Shown one piece after another: positions 37,243-46,859 of a stretch of 64,000 bases of DNA (the first letter of the stretch is position 1; every line of letters begins with the position of its first letter). The position numbers and the translations under genes were made by a program. The stretch comes from Pseudomonas nitroreducens (GTDB lineage Bacteria; Pseudomonadota; Gammaproteobacteria; Pseudomonadales; Pseudomonadaceae): positions 62,001 through 126,000 of the forward strand of contig NZ_JACHLI010000020.1 of the NCBI RefSeq assembly GCF_014204515.1, in the 5' to 3' direction. The notes beneath the pieces are model-generated. The model was not told the DNA's origin, did not search any database, and was given only the letters and a program-made list of their open reading frames with translations.

Positions 37243-38090
37243 CAGTTGGCCTCCGCGAGCTTGGCTTGGAACGCTGCAAAATCCTGGGTGCCGCGGATGT
37301 AGGTATCGATCCAGGCGTTGAAGGTGTCGCGGTCGCGGGCGATCGGGTCCCAGGCCTGGTAGAAGCGGTTGTCGCGCTCGGAGTAGCCGTGGGCGTAGGA
37401 CGGGTGCGAACCGCCGGGCACCAGGCAGACGGCGGACAGCGCCCAGGTCGGCAACACGCAGGAGTTCATCGGCGCGTTGAGGTCGTCGACGATTTCCTCG
37501 ACGGTGACGATGCAGCGCTTGGCGGCCAGGGCAGCTTCCTTCTGTACGCCGAGGATGCCCCACAGCAGCACGTTGCCCTTGCGGTCGGCCTTCTGCGCGT
37601 GGATCACGGTGACGTCCGGACGCACCGAAGGCACGGCGGCCAGTTGCTCGCCGGTGAACGGGCAGTTGATGAACTTGATATTCGGGTTGACCTTGGGCAG
37701 GTCGGAACCGGCGTAGGCGCGCAGCACGGCGAACGGCAGGCCCGAGGCGCCGGCAACGTAGGAGTTGGCGAGGTCGGCATGGCTGTGCTCGTCGATCTCC
37801 AGCTCGCGCGGCCAGCCCTTCTCCACCGCGTCACGCAGGCGATGCAGCGAACCGACGCCGGGGTTGCCGCCCCAGGAGAAGGTCAGCTTGCGCACGCAGC
37901 CGGCGCCGATCAGCAGGTCGTAGACCAGGTCGGGGGTCATGCGCACCAGGTGCAGGTCTTTCTTGCCCTGGCGGATCAGCTCGTGGGAGGCAGCGGTGGG
38001 AATCAGGTGGGTGAAGCCTTCGAGCGCGACGGTGTCGCCGTCGTTGACGAAGCGCTCGACCGCTTCGCGGAGGGTGAGGAGTTCAGCCAT
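37242..38090 (-). CDS. pcaI: 3-oxoadipate CoA-transferase subunit A
   Basis: 282 residues, family I CoA-transferase alpha subunit: VALEGFTHLIPTAASHELIR near the N-terminus, then AGCVRKLTFSWGGNPGVGSL. First gene of pcaIJF. Two PcaR-like boxes lie 65-98 bp upstream, so induction by 3-oxoadipate via PcaR is likely. Confidence 0.94.
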   Translation of the reverse strand: MAELLTLREAVERFVNDGDTVALEGFTHLIPTAASHELIRQGKKDLHLVRMTPDLVYDLLIGAGCVRKLTFSWGGNPGVGSLHRLRDAVEKGWPRELEIDEHSHADLANSYVAGASGLPFAVLRAYAGSDLPKVNPNIKFINCPFTGEQLAAVPSVRPDVTVIHAQKADRKGNVLLWGILGVQKEAALAAKRCIVTVEEIVDDLNAPMNSCVLPTWALSAVCLVPGGSHPSYAHGYSERDNRFYQAWDPIARDRDTFNAWIDTYIRGTQDFAAFQAKLAEAN

Positions 38091-38154
38091 GGTCGGTCTC
38101 GTTGTGTTGGGGGTGCCGATGGGAAAACAGTACCGTCGGGGGGATGGACGAACA

Positions 38155-38188
38155 ATGCGATAATCGACTATTGGTGCGAATATCGAAC
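38155..38188 (-). promoter_or_regulatory. Two PcaR-like operator boxes upstream of pcaI
   Basis: On the minus strand 38188-38174 reads GTTCGATATTCGCAC, one base off the PcaR 15-mer known from P. putida (GTTCGATAATCGCAC). A second box, AGTCGATTATCGCAT, is at 38169-38155, one repeat unit of 19 bp away. This fits the tandem IclR-type operator in a pcaIJ promoter. Confidence 0.8.
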
Positions 38189-38292
38189 ACTTCTCTTAGG
38201 GGGCTAACGGACGCCATGGCGCTCGGCAGTCGTCCGCAAACGTGCGAGCGAGCAGTGCGTTCCGGTCCAGAGAACGGAGCGGCAGCGAAACG

Positions 38293-38483
38293 ATCGCGGA
38301 CGGAGTCCGCACCTACGATCCTGGCGAAAAAGGTGCCGGGGGCGTAGGAGCGGACTCCGTCCGCGATGGCTCCCCGGCCACGCCGGGGTCTGAGGTGCTC
38401 TGCGTAGGATGGCGAAGAGCGGAGCGATACCCATCGGCCCGTGCATCGACAGCATGGGTATCGCTGCGCTCCACCCATCCTAC
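38293..38483. repeat. Family A and D repeats between pcaI and catA
   Basis: Family A arms in outward order (38293-38367), then a family D inverted repeat (38404-38483). With the PcaR boxes these account for most of the 419-bp gap 38091-38509; I see no gene there. Confidence 0.75.
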
Positions 38484-38509
38484 GTCGGGGTTACCGGCAG
38501 GGCCGGGAG

Positions 38510-39442
38510 TCAGGCTTCCTGCAGCGCGCGAGGACGGCTGCTGCGGTCTTCGGCGTCGACGGAAACAGCCTGCTGCAGCTGGAAGTCGAACTCGATCTCG
38601 GCGAAGCGCCCTTCCACACCGCGCGCCTTCGCGGCAGTTGCGTCCTCGACGAAGCGCACCTCGCCGATCAGCCCGTCGCGGGTGGCATAGGCGAAGTCAT
38701 CCCACAGGTATTGATCACCGGCGAGGTTGATCTGCGTTGTCAGGTGGCGATGCCCCGGTGCAGAAATGAAGAAGTGGATATGCGCCGGACGCTGGCCGTG
38801 GCGACCCAGTTGATCGAGCAGTTCCTGGGTCGGGCCATCCGGCGGGCAGCCGTAGCCGCTGGGCACGATGCTGCGGGCTTTGTAGCGGCCCTCAGCGTCG
38901 GTGACGATGCGCCGGCGCAGGTTGAACTCCGACTGGGTGCTGTCGAAGTAGGAGTACGTACCCTTGGTGTTGGCGTGCCAGAGGTCGACGACGGCGCCGG
39001 CCAGCGGCTTGCCGTCGAGGTCGAACACACGGCCGGAGAGGAACATCACGGTGCCCGCATCTTTCCCGTCATCCATGCGCGCTTCGCCTTCGGACAGTGG
39101 CGCGCCAGCCACGTACAGCGGGCCTTCGATGGTGCGTGGAGTACCGCCACCGATGCCGGCAGCGGCGTCCTGGGCGTCCAGCAGCAGGTCGAGGTAGTGC
39201 TCGATGCCCAGGCCCGCGACGACCAGTCCGGCTTCCTGGCGGGCACCGAGTCGGTTGAGGTAATCCACCGCCTTCCAGAACTCATCGGGGGTGACGTTCA
39301 TATCCTCGATGAGCCTGGCGGTGTCCTGCAGCACTCGAAGGATCAACTGCTTCACCCGCGGGTTGCCGGCGTCATTCAGCGCGCCGCTGGCTTCTTCGAA
39401 GAACTTCTGGATATCGGCAGTCTGGGAAATCTTCACGGTCAT
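38510..39442 (-). CDS. catA: Catechol 1,2-dioxygenase
   Basis: 310 residues from ATG 39442 (MTVKISQTADIQKFFEEASG). An N-terminal helical dimerisation domain precedes the intradiol dioxygenase beta-sandwich (LSGRVFDLDGKPLAGAVVDL). Fe(III) ligands are the Tyr in WHANTKGTYSYFD, the Tyr in VPSGYGCPPDGP, and both His in RPAHIHFFI. It cleaves catechol to cis,cis-muconate. Third gene of catBCA, 47 bp after catC. Confidence 0.95.
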   Translation of the reverse strand: MTVKISQTADIQKFFEEASGALNDAGNPRVKQLILRVLQDTARLIEDMNVTPDEFWKAVDYLNRLGARQEAGLVVAGLGIEHYLDLLLDAQDAAAGIGGGTPRTIEGPLYVAGAPLSEGEARMDDGKDAGTVMFLSGRVFDLDGKPLAGAVVDLWHANTKGTYSYFDSTQSEFNLRRRIVTDAEGRYKARSIVPSGYGCPPDGPTQELLDQLGRHGQRPAHIHFFISAPGHRHLTTQINLAGDQYLWDDFAYATRDGLIGEVRFVEDATAAKARGVEGRFAEIEFDFQLQQAVSVDAEDRSSRPRALQEA

Positions 39443-39489
39443 GATGCGATCCTCATGTCTTGTTCTTGTGGATTCGTTCGGGACAGAAA

Positions 39490-39780
39490 TCAGCGGTCGT
39501 CGGAATGGATCGAGGACGGATGGCGGCAGAGCCCGTCGACCTCGATGTCCATGTAGGGGAACAGCGGCAGCTGCATCAGGGTGTCGTGCAGTTCCTCGAC
39601 GCTGGCGAGGTCGAACACGCTGTAGTTGGCGTAGTGCCCGGCGATGCGCCACAGGTGGCGCCACTTGCCCTCGCGCTGCAGGCGCTGGGCCAGTTCCTTC
39701 TCGTCGGCCTTGAGCTGGGCGGCCTTGGCCGGGTCCATGTCGACGGGCAATTTCACGGTCATCTTCACGTGGAACAGCAT
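39490..39780 (-). CDS. catC: Muconolactone delta-isomerase
   Basis: 96 residues, the exact family size, starting MLFHVKMTVKLPVDMDPAKA with late YSVFDLASVEELHDTLMQLP. It is a small ferredoxin-like-fold enzyme that forms decamers and isomerises muconolactone to 3-oxoadipate enol-lactone. It lies between catB and catA. Confidence 0.96.
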   Translation of the reverse strand: MLFHVKMTVKLPVDMDPAKAAQLKADEKELAQRLQREGKWRHLWRIAGHYANYSVFDLASVEELHDTLMQLPLFPYMDIEVDGLCRHPSSIHSDDR

Positions 39781-39822
39781 CGGGTCTTCTCCTCTATTCG
39801 GGCAGTCGGAAAGGGTTGCGAA

Positions 39823-40944
39823 TCAGTGGCGGCGGAAGCGCGCCAGGCGCTCTTCGTCCAGCGTCAGGCCCAGGCCGGGCGTGCGTGGCACCTGCAGCTG
39901 GAAGTCGCGATAAACCGGCGCCTCGGTGACGATTTCCTCGGTGAGCAGCAGCGGGCCGAACAGCTCGGTGGCCCAGGTCAGCTTCTCCAGGGTGAGGAAG
40001 GCGTGGGCCGAGGCCAGGGTGCCGACCGCGCCTTCGAGCATGGTCCCGCCGTACAGGGCGATGCCGGCTGCTTCGGCGATCTGCGCGGTACGCAGGACGG
40101 CGCGCGGGCCGCCGTTCTTGGCGATCTTCAGGGCGAAGATGCTGGCCGCTCCGTCGGCGGCGAGGCTGAAGGCGTCTGCCACGCTCTCGATGGATTCGTC
40201 GGCCATGATCGGCGCCGGGCTGCGCTGGTTCAGGCGCACCTGGCCGCTGCGATTGATGCGCGAGATGGGCTGTTCGATGAGGTCGATGCCGTTCTCGCCG
40301 AGTACCTGGCAGCCACGGATGGCCTGGGATTCGTCCCAGCCCTGGTTGACGTCCACACGCACGCTGGCGCGCTCGCCCAGGGACTTCTTGATCGCCACCA
40401 CGTGCTTGAGGTCCTGCTCCAGCGGGTTGGCGCCGATCTTCAGCTTGAAGATGCGATGGCGGCGGATGTCGAGCATCTGTTCGGCTTCGGCGATGTCGCG
40501 GGCGGTGTCGCCGGAGGCCAGGGTCCAGGCCACTTCCAGGCTGTCGCGCACTCGGCCGCCGAGCAGTTCGCTGACCGGCAGGCCGAGGCGCTTGCCCTGG
40601 GCATCCAGCAGCGCGCTCTCGATGCCGGAGCGGGCGAAGGTGTTGCCCTTGATCGACTTGTCCAGGCGCTGCATGCAGGCATTGATGTTGCTGGCGTCCT
40701 GGCCCTGGAGCAGCGGCGCGAAGTGCGCGTCGATGTTGGCCTTGATGCTTTCCGGGCTCTCGTTGCCGTAGGCCAGCCCGCCGATGGTGGTGGCTTCGCC
40801 GATGCCTTCAATGCCGTCGGAGCAGCGCAGGCGGATGATCACCAGGGTCTGCTGCTGCATGGTGTGCATGGCCAGCTTGTGCGGGCGGATGGTCGGCAGG
40901 TCGACGATGATCGACTCGATGCGTTCGATGACGGGGCTACTCAT
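39823..40944 (-). CDS. catB: Muconate cycloisomerase
   Basis: 373 residues from ATG 40944. Enolase superfamily, MLE subgroup: K-x-K in HRIFKLKIGANP, metal ligands in VRVDVNQGWDE, DLIEQPIS and IMADESIE, and a terminal Lys in ALKIAKNGG. It converts cis,cis-muconate to muconolactone. First gene of catBCA, divergent from catR across 145 bp. Confidence 0.95.
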   Translation of the reverse strand: MSSPVIERIESIIVDLPTIRPHKLAMHTMQQQTLVIIRLRCSDGIEGIGEATTIGGLAYGNESPESIKANIDAHFAPLLQGQDASNINACMQRLDKSIKGNTFARSGIESALLDAQGKRLGLPVSELLGGRVRDSLEVAWTLASGDTARDIAEAEQMLDIRRHRIFKLKIGANPLEQDLKHVVAIKKSLGERASVRVDVNQGWDESQAIRGCQVLGENGIDLIEQPISRINRSGQVRLNQRSPAPIMADESIESVADAFSLAADGAASIFALKIAKNGGPRAVLRTAQIAEAAGIALYGGTMLEGAVGTLASAHAFLTLEKLTWATELFGPLLLTEEIVTEAPVYRDFQLQVPRTPGLGLTLDEERLARFRRH

Positions 40945-41073
40945 GGACGGCTTTCCGGTCTGTGGTGTTCTTGGAGTCGGGCATCGCCAGCGATACCCGG
41001 AAGGTCTTTTCACGATTGACGGAGGATTGCGCCGGGCCCTGCGGGCAGTCCAATATCGTTGCCGTCTTGTTGC

Positions 41074-41088
41074 ATACCCTGGAGGTAT
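41074..41088. promoter_or_regulatory. CatR recognition site (ATAC-N7-GTAT)
   Basis: ATACCCTGGAGGTAT is an interrupted dyad ATACC-N5-GGTAT, containing the ATAC-N7-GTAT core described for CatR/CatM-type LysR regulators. It sits in the catR/catB gap directly before the catR ATG and includes the catR Shine-Dalgarno GGAGGT (41081-41086). CatR bound here should block its own expression and, with muconate, activate catBCA. Confidence 0.75.
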
Positions 41089-41089
41089 C

Positions 41090-41962
41090 ATGGAGCTGCG
41101 CCACCTGCGCTACTTCCGCGAAGTCGCCGGAACCCTCAACTTCACCCGCGCGGCCGAGCGCCTGCACATCGCCCAGCCGCCGCTGAGCCGGCAGATCCAG
41201 CAACTCGAAGAACTGCTCGGTGTACCGCTGCTGGAACGTGGCCGGCCGCTGCGCCTGACCGACGCCGGGCGCTACTTCCACGAGCAGACCGGCACCCTGC
41301 TGGCCCAGCTGGAAAGCATCTGCCAGAGCACCCGGCGCATCGGCCTGGGCGAGCGCCAGTGGTTCGGCATCGGCTTCGCGCCCTCGACGCTGTATGACGG
41401 GTTGCCCGAGTTGATCCGCGAACTGCGCGCGGACGCCGGGCTGGAACTGGGGTTGCAGGAGATGACCACGGTGCAGCAGGTCGAGGCGCTGAAAAGCGGG
41501 CGCATCGATATCGGCTTCGGGCGCATCCGCATCGACGATGCGGCCATTACCCAGCAGGTATTGCGCGAGGAACCGATGGTCGCCGTGCTGCCGGCCGGGC
41601 ACCGTCTGCTCGGTGCCCCGCTGAGCCTGGAGCAACTGGCCGGCGAGGACTTCGTGCTCTACCCCGCCAACCCGCGCCCCAGCTACGCCGACCACGTGCT
41701 GGCGCTGTTTGCCAACCACGGCCTGGGCATCCGTGTTTCGCAGTGGACCAACGAGCTGCAGACCGCCATCGGCCTGGTCGCTGCCGGCCTGGGCGTGGCG
41801 CTGGTGCCGGCGTCGGTACAGCAACAGCACCGCGCCGATATCGGCTACGTGACGCTGACCGACGCCGAGGCAGTCTCGCCGATCATCCTCAGCCAGCGCC
41901 GCGGCGACGTGAGTGCGCCGCTGCAACGTTGCCTGCAACTGATCGGCGCGAAGCCGGCCTGA
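41090..41962 (+). CDS. catR: LysR-family activator of catBCA
   Basis: 290 residues from ATG 41090, with an ideal GGAGGT 4 bp upstream. The N-terminal MELRHLRYFREVAGTLNFTR ... LHIAQPPLSRQIQQLE is the CatR/BenM-branch HTH, with a full effector domain that in this branch binds cis,cis-muconate. It is divergent from catBCA and converges with pilY1 with 15 bp between stops. Confidence 0.93.
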   Translation: MELRHLRYFREVAGTLNFTRAAERLHIAQPPLSRQIQQLEELLGVPLLERGRPLRLTDAGRYFHEQTGTLLAQLESICQSTRRIGLGERQWFGIGFAPSTLYDGLPELIRELRADAGLELGLQEMTTVQQVEALKSGRIDIGFGRIRIDDAAITQQVLREEPMVAVLPAGHRLLGAPLSLEQLAGEDFVLYPANPRPSYADHVLALFANHGLGIRVSQWTNELQTAIGLVAAGLGVALVPASVQQQHRADIGYVTLTDAEAVSPIILSQRRGDVSAPLQRCLQLIGAKPA

Positions 41963-41977
41963 ACGGATCGCCGAGGA

Positions 41978-44900
41978 TCAGTTGGCCGGCTGTATCTGCC
42001 AGGTGCGGCGGCCACTGACGCTGCCGGTGTTGGTGCGGATACCGTCCTGGGTATTGGAATTGTCCGAGTTGCCCCAGGTGTAGCCGCCGGAGACAGTGAT
42101 ATCGCCGCCACCGGTGACGAAGCCGGAGAGGCTGTCGAAATTGCCGTCGTTGTCCAGGTCGAAGACGTTGTAGGGCGTGAGCGCGCCGCGCTCCGGGTCG
42201 ACCGCGTAGATGGTGCCGGAGATGCCGGCGGTGCAGGTGCCGGTCTGCGGGGTGATGCTGTTGATGATCAGGCTGGAGCCGTAGAGCGTCATGTCATAGA
42301 CCATGCGCTCGCCGCTCTGCAGGAAGTCGAAGTACCAGCCCCACTTGTTGACGTTGGCGTCGGCGGTGTTGCCCGAGCTGTCGTACCAGGCGACGTCGTT
42401 GTTGCTCAGGGTGTAGGTCGAGACGCCGTTGAACACGCCGGAACTCAGCGTCTGTACTTGCAGGCTGCTGCGCGTGCGGCTGCCGGTGAGCGAGGCGGTG
42501 GTGGCCTCGCCCGCGGTCTTGCGGTCCCAGATGCCGTAGACGCTCTGCTGGGTGGTCGTGGTCTTGTCCACCGTCAGCAGGTAGCGCCCGGTGCCGAAGA
42601 CCACGATGTAGCCGGTGCCGCTGGGGTGGTCGAGCAGGTAGGGCTCGGCGCTGATCGGCTGGCGCACGCCGGCGGCATTGCGCGCCACGTACAGCGGGCT
42701 GCCGCCGAAGGACACGGCATAGCGCGATTCCGCCGCCGCGGTGTTGAGCGGGTCGGCCAGGCTGGTGTCGATCAGGTCGAAGCGCCAGAGGTTGCCCAGC
42801 AGGTCGCCGCCATAGGCGTAGTCGGCGATGCCATCGCTGTTGGCATCGGCCACGAACAGACGCGACAGGCCGTTGGCCAGGCCGTCCACCGCCGCGGTTT
42901 CGGCGGCGGTGAGACTGGGCGTGGCGGTGATCTTGCGCAGCAGCGCGCCGGACTGGATATCGATGATCAGCAGTGAGGCGGTGCTGGCGCCGGTGTCGTA
43001 GCCGTTGGGCACCAGGGCTGCCCATTTGCCGTTGTGCAGGCGGGCAATGGTCGGGGTCGCGGCGGTATAGCCCAGGCTGGCGTCGTTGTCGCTGGTGAAT
43101 TCCCAGAGCAAGCGTGGCGCGGTGGGGTCGGTGATGTCCAGGGCGAACACCTCGCGCCCGCCGGCACCCAGGCTGCCGACCAGCACCTTGTGCCAGGCCG
43201 AGCCGTAGTAGACGTCGGAGATCACCGGCGGGCCATCGACGAAGTAACGGTGCTCGGTGCCCTGCTGCTGGCCGTAGTCCGGCGCGGTGAGTGCGTTGAG
43301 ATTGGCGAACACCGCGCTGGGCACGAAGGCGAACTGCTCGGCGCCACTGGTGGCGTTGAAGGCGTGGAGCATCCCGTCGTTGGCGCCGACGTACACCATC
43401 GGCGGGTTGGCGGCCTGGGCGGTGCTGTAGGCGGCGTAGGTGCTGCTGCCTTCCAGGGCGTCGGCACGGGAAGAGAGGAAGTCGGAACCACTGACCAGGA
43501 TCGGCGAGGAGTTGATGATGTCGCCGATCAGCGAGGCGCGGGTACGGAAGGTGCTGTTCTCGCCACGCAGGAAGCCCACACGGGTCTGCCCCAGGTTGTC
43601 CACGGTGCCGGTGACGGTGCGGTTGAGCTGGGTCTGCTGGGCGGTGGTCAGGTTGCTCCAGTTGAAGGCGGTCAGGCTGCCGTTCTTGGCGAACAGGATG
43701 TTGCGCGAAGCAGGCGAGCCGAGCTGCGCGGATGCACGCCAGACGATGGAGCTGGTGGCGGTGTTGGAGCCGCTGGCGCGCACCTTCTGCCGCTTGATCA
43801 GGTCACCCGTCCAGTCGCTGGAGGTGAAACTGGTGCCGTAGACGTAGCTGCCGCTGTCCAGCGACTGCGAGTCCACTGCAACGGCGGTGACCGAGGTGTT
43901 GAGCTGGAGAATCTCGTCGAAGGCGGACTTCAGCTGCGCCGCCAGCTGGCCCGGGTTGCTGACCAGGAAGTAGTTGTCCGGCACGCCGTCGCCGTCACGG
44001 TCCCAGCTGGTGAGGTCGCTCTTGCCGTACTTGGCGGCGTACCACAGCGGGTCCTGCAGGGTGGTGACGGCACGGGTGGCGGTGGGCGTGAAGTTGCGCG
44101 TGTGGTAGGACGGACGGCTGCCACTGAGCGCCCCGCTGCTGCCGCTCAGGCCGGGCAGCAGTGCACAGGTGATCGCGGAACAGTCGCCGGGGGAACGGCC
44201 GTCGGGGGTGTCAAGCCTGAAGCGGGTGCTGCCGCTGCCGCCGCCGGTGACTTCCAGGTAGACGCCGTCCTTGGTGGTGCCGGCCATGGTGTAGCCCATG
44301 TGGGATTCGTCGCCGGCCACCGAGTACTCGGTCTGGCTGGTCACGTCGACGCTGCCGTCGCTGCGGGCGCTCACCGTGTACAGCACGATGGCGTCCATAT
44401 CGTAGTCGCGGCCCTGGGCGGCATCGTCGTAGACCACGCGGAAGGTGATCGAGGTGAGGTTGCCGGCGCTGTCGTTGGTCAGGGTGTCGATATAGAAGCC
44501 GGTGATCTGGCTGACCACGCCCTGGCTGACGTTCATGCTGAACGGCACCAGGCGCAGGGAGCCCTTGCTGGTCTTGATGCTGATATTGGGCAGGGTCGAG
44601 GACAGGGCGATGGAGAAGCTCTGCACCGAGTTCGAGCCGGCGGTGGTGAGCGCATTCTGGCTGCCGAAGTAGGACACCGCCGAGGAGCTGTAGCTGCCCT
44701 GGCGCGTCGGCTCCTCGGCCAGGCCGCGAATGGTGGCGAAGCTGCTGGCGGTCTTGGCGGTGGGCGCCGAATCGCTGTTGCTGCCGGACTGGCCGACGTT
44801 CACCGAGGCGCTGCCGCCGACCTCGTTGCTCCACAGGGTGGCGCCGATGCTGGCGAAGTCGAAGCCGATGTCGGTGGTGGGACGGGCATCGGTGCCCAGG

Positions 44901-46285
44901 GTGCTGCCGGGCACATCGGAGTCGTAGCTGGGGTTGATGTCGCTCATCAGCGTCATGAACGGCAGGGTGCATGAGGGATAGGTGCTGTAGGGATTGCTCC
45001 AGCTGCTCAGGCTGGTCAGGCCCAGCGCGGTGTCCGCGCTGCCGGCGGCGTAGTTGCTGTTGGGGGTCTTGCCGGCGTAGTAGCGCAGGGTCTCGTAGGC
45101 CATCTCGCCGAGCGGGTTGCCCCAGTCCACGCACTTGCCGTTGGTCAGCGGATTGAGGTTGTAGCCGCTGGAATCGGTGCAGCCGGTGGAGAACACCAGA
45201 CGATCGAGGTTGGCGACTATGCCGCTGTTGTTGACGTAGCAGCGGCCGTTGAAGCAGCCGGTGCCGGTAACGGCATCGGTCAGGAAGCGGCCATTGGCGC
45301 TGCTGTACTCGTTGCTGAAGGACGCCGCCGCCTTGCGTACCACCCCGCCACGCAGGTTGTTGGTGTAGCTGCCGGTGACCAGGCCGAAGTACATCTTGTC
45401 CGCCGAGCCGTAGTCGTGCAGCACGCCGGTGGGCTTGTAGATACTGCCGTACTGGGTGCAGTTGCTTTCCAGCAGGCCGGCGACGCAGGTGCGCACACGC
45501 ACGTTGTAGTCGTAGGCCGGGATGATGGTGGTGTCGACGTTGGTGGTGCTGGTGACGGTGTTGGTACCCTGGGCCGACTCGCGGGAGACCCAGCCCCAGA
45601 TGCGATAGGTGCCCAGCAACGCCTGCTGCAGGCTGGTGATGATCCGCAGGCGGGGGGCGGCGCTGCTGTTGTAGGCCCCCAGGGTGCCGCTGCCGATGGA
45701 GGTGTTGGCGAACAGCACGTACTTGCCGTTGGTGGGCACCGGGATCGGCGTGTAGTCGGACAGGCTGTAGCCGTCGCGGGCGACGCTCAGGTACTCCTTG
45801 CCCCAGCTGTGCGCATCGTTGGGGATGAAGGCGCGCTCCAGGATCGTGCTCAGGGTGGTGTCGGTGGAGCGGTAGCCGCCGTAGAGCACCTTGCGCAGCA
45901 CATCCAGGCGCGACATGGTCAGGTAGTTCAGGTAGTCGCCGCTCCAGCGGCCGACGGCGCTGGTGCACTTCTTCGTGGCGGTGGTGCTGGAGGGCGTGAA
46001 CACGCCGCTGAGCACGTCGTAGATGTAGCACTTGTAGGAATCGAAATAGCCGGTGTAGTCGATGCTCGGCTTGTAGTAGGTGTCCAGCTGGCCGTCGCCG
46101 TCGATGTCCGAGGCATCGTTGTAGGCGGGGAAATACAGCTTCTGGTCGCGCCCCACCACCAGCATGTTCATCGGCGGCGCGGTGTTGCTGACGAACAGCG
46201 GCGTCTGCGCCAGCGACGCGCTCCAGGCCTGGCCGGCAGCCAGGCAGGACAACAGCAGTAACAGCGTCAGGCGCAATGTCTTCAT
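41978..46285 (-). CDS. pilY1: PilY1-like type IV pilus tip/biogenesis protein
   Basis: 1435 residues. Signal peptide MKTLRLTLLLLLSCLAAGQA-WSA; the mature start (PLFVSNTAPPMNMLVVGRDQ) and the early DIDGDGQLDTYYKP are typical of PilY1/PilC family proteins. The C-terminal half is the PilC beta-propeller (VYVGANDGMLHAFNATSGAE, VLVGSLGAGGREVFALDIT). It contains the EF-like calcium loop DANSDGIADYAYGGDLLGN that in P. aeruginosa PilY1 controls pilus extension and retraction. No von Willebrand A MIDAS motif was obvious in the N-terminal half. Last gene of the minor-pilin operon; 31 bp follow pilX. Confidence 0.9.
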   Translation of the reverse strand: MKTLRLTLLLLLSCLAAGQAWSASLAQTPLFVSNTAPPMNMLVVGRDQKLYFPAYNDASDIDGDGQLDTYYKPSIDYTGYFDSYKCYIYDVLSGVFTPSSTTATKKCTSAVGRWSGDYLNYLTMSRLDVLRKVLYGGYRSTDTTLSTILERAFIPNDAHSWGKEYLSVARDGYSLSDYTPIPVPTNGKYVLFANTSIGSGTLGAYNSSAAPRLRIITSLQQALLGTYRIWGWVSRESAQGTNTVTSTTNVDTTIIPAYDYNVRVRTCVAGLLESNCTQYGSIYKPTGVLHDYGSADKMYFGLVTGSYTNNLRGGVVRKAAASFSNEYSSANGRFLTDAVTGTGCFNGRCYVNNSGIVANLDRLVFSTGCTDSSGYNLNPLTNGKCVDWGNPLGEMAYETLRYYAGKTPNSNYAAGSADTALGLTSLSSWSNPYSTYPSCTLPFMTLMSDINPSYDSDVPGSTLGTDARPTTDIGFDFASIGATLWSNEVGGSASVNVGQSGSNSDSAPTAKTASSFATIRGLAEEPTRQGSYSSSAVSYFGSQNALTTAGSNSVQSFSIALSSTLPNISIKTSKGSLRLVPFSMNVSQGVVSQITGFYIDTLTNDSAGNLTSITFRVVYDDAAQGRDYDMDAIVLYTVSARSDGSVDVTSQTEYSVAGDESHMGYTMAGTTKDGVYLEVTGGGSGSTRFRLDTPDGRSPGDCSAITCALLPGLSGSSGALSGSRPSYHTRNFTPTATRAVTTLQDPLWYAAKYGKSDLTSWDRDGDGVPDNYFLVSNPGQLAAQLKSAFDEILQLNTSVTAVAVDSQSLDSGSYVYGTSFTSSDWTGDLIKRQKVRASGSNTATSSIVWRASAQLGSPASRNILFAKNGSLTAFNWSNLTTAQQTQLNRTVTGTVDNLGQTRVGFLRGENSTFRTRASLIGDIINSSPILVSGSDFLSSRADALEGSSTYAAYSTAQAANPPMVYVGANDGMLHAFNATSGAEQFAFVPSAVFANLNALTAPDYGQQQGTEHRYFVDGPPVISDVYYGSAWHKVLVGSLGAGGREVFALDITDPTAPRLLWEFTSDNDASLGYTAATPTIARLHNGKWAALVPNGYDTGASTASLLIIDIQSGALLRKITATPSLTAAETAAVDGLANGLSRLFVADANSDGIADYAYGGDLLGNLWRFDLIDTSLADPLNTAAAESRYAVSFGGSPLYVARNAAGVRQPISAEPYLLDHPSGTGYIVVFGTGRYLLTVDKTTTTQQSVYGIWDRKTAGEATTASLTGSRTRSSLQVQTLSSGVFNGVSTYTLSNNDVAWYDSSGNTADANVNKWGWYFDFLQSGERMVYDMTLYGSSLIINSITPQTGTCTAGISGTIYAVDPERGALTPYNVFDLDNDGNFDSLSGFVTGGGDITVSGGYTWGNSDNSNTQDGIRTNTGSVSGRRTWQIQPAN

Positions 46286-46316
46286 GGCGTCGGCATCCCT
46301 GTTCGACGGGGTGGAT

Positions 46317-46859
46317 TCACTGGATGACCAGGCCGAAGGTCGAGCGCAGGCACAGGGCGTCCGGGCCGCAGGCCTTCACACCCACCGCGCCGTTGTAGGC
46401 CTCCGAGTTCACTTCGTAGTAGTAGGTGCAGCCGGCCTGGCCCTTGGACAGGTAGGCATTGCCGCTGCCGCCGGAACCACCGCGGCAGTTGTTGGAGATG
46501 TAGCGCAGGTACCAGCGGGCATTGCGCAGCAGGGTGGTGCTGCCATCCAGGCCGGTATAGACGGTGGAGCCGGTGAAATTGGTCGCGTAGGTAGTGGCCA
46601 GGCCGGTGAAGCAGGGGATCGACGATGCCGTGCAATTGTCCAGCGCCCGCGTGCTCTTGCGGATACGCCCTTCCCCTTCGCGCAGCGCCGACTCCGCCGC
46701 GCTCATCAGCCGCTGCTGTTCGAGCCGGTTGCCGGTCATCCGGCCTTCCAGCTGCATGCCGCGCATGCCGCTGATCGCCGCGAGCGTGATGAGCACCAGC
46801 ATGACCAGGGCGATGAACAGCACGGCGCCGCGCTGGCGCAGAGGCGAAGGACGATTCAT
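46317..46859 (-). CDS. pilX: PilX-like minor pilin
   Basis: 180 residues. RQRGAVLFIALVMLVLITL is the PilX-type N-terminus: a class III prepilin leader ending in Gly, and a hydrophobic helix with Ala/Val at +1/+2. The following EGRMTGNRLEQQRLMSAAES is also PilX-like. The C-terminal region has paired cysteines for a pilin disulfide. Its ATG overlaps the pilW stop by 4 bp. Confidence 0.88.
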   Translation of the reverse strand: MNRPSPLRQRGAVLFIALVMLVLITLAAISGMRGMQLEGRMTGNRLEQQRLMSAAESALREGEGRIRKSTRALDNCTASSIPCFTGLATTYATNFTGSTVYTGLDGSTTLLRNARWYLRYISNNCRGGSGGSGNAYLSKGQAGCTYYYEVNSEAYNGAVGVKACGPDALCLRSTFGLVIQ

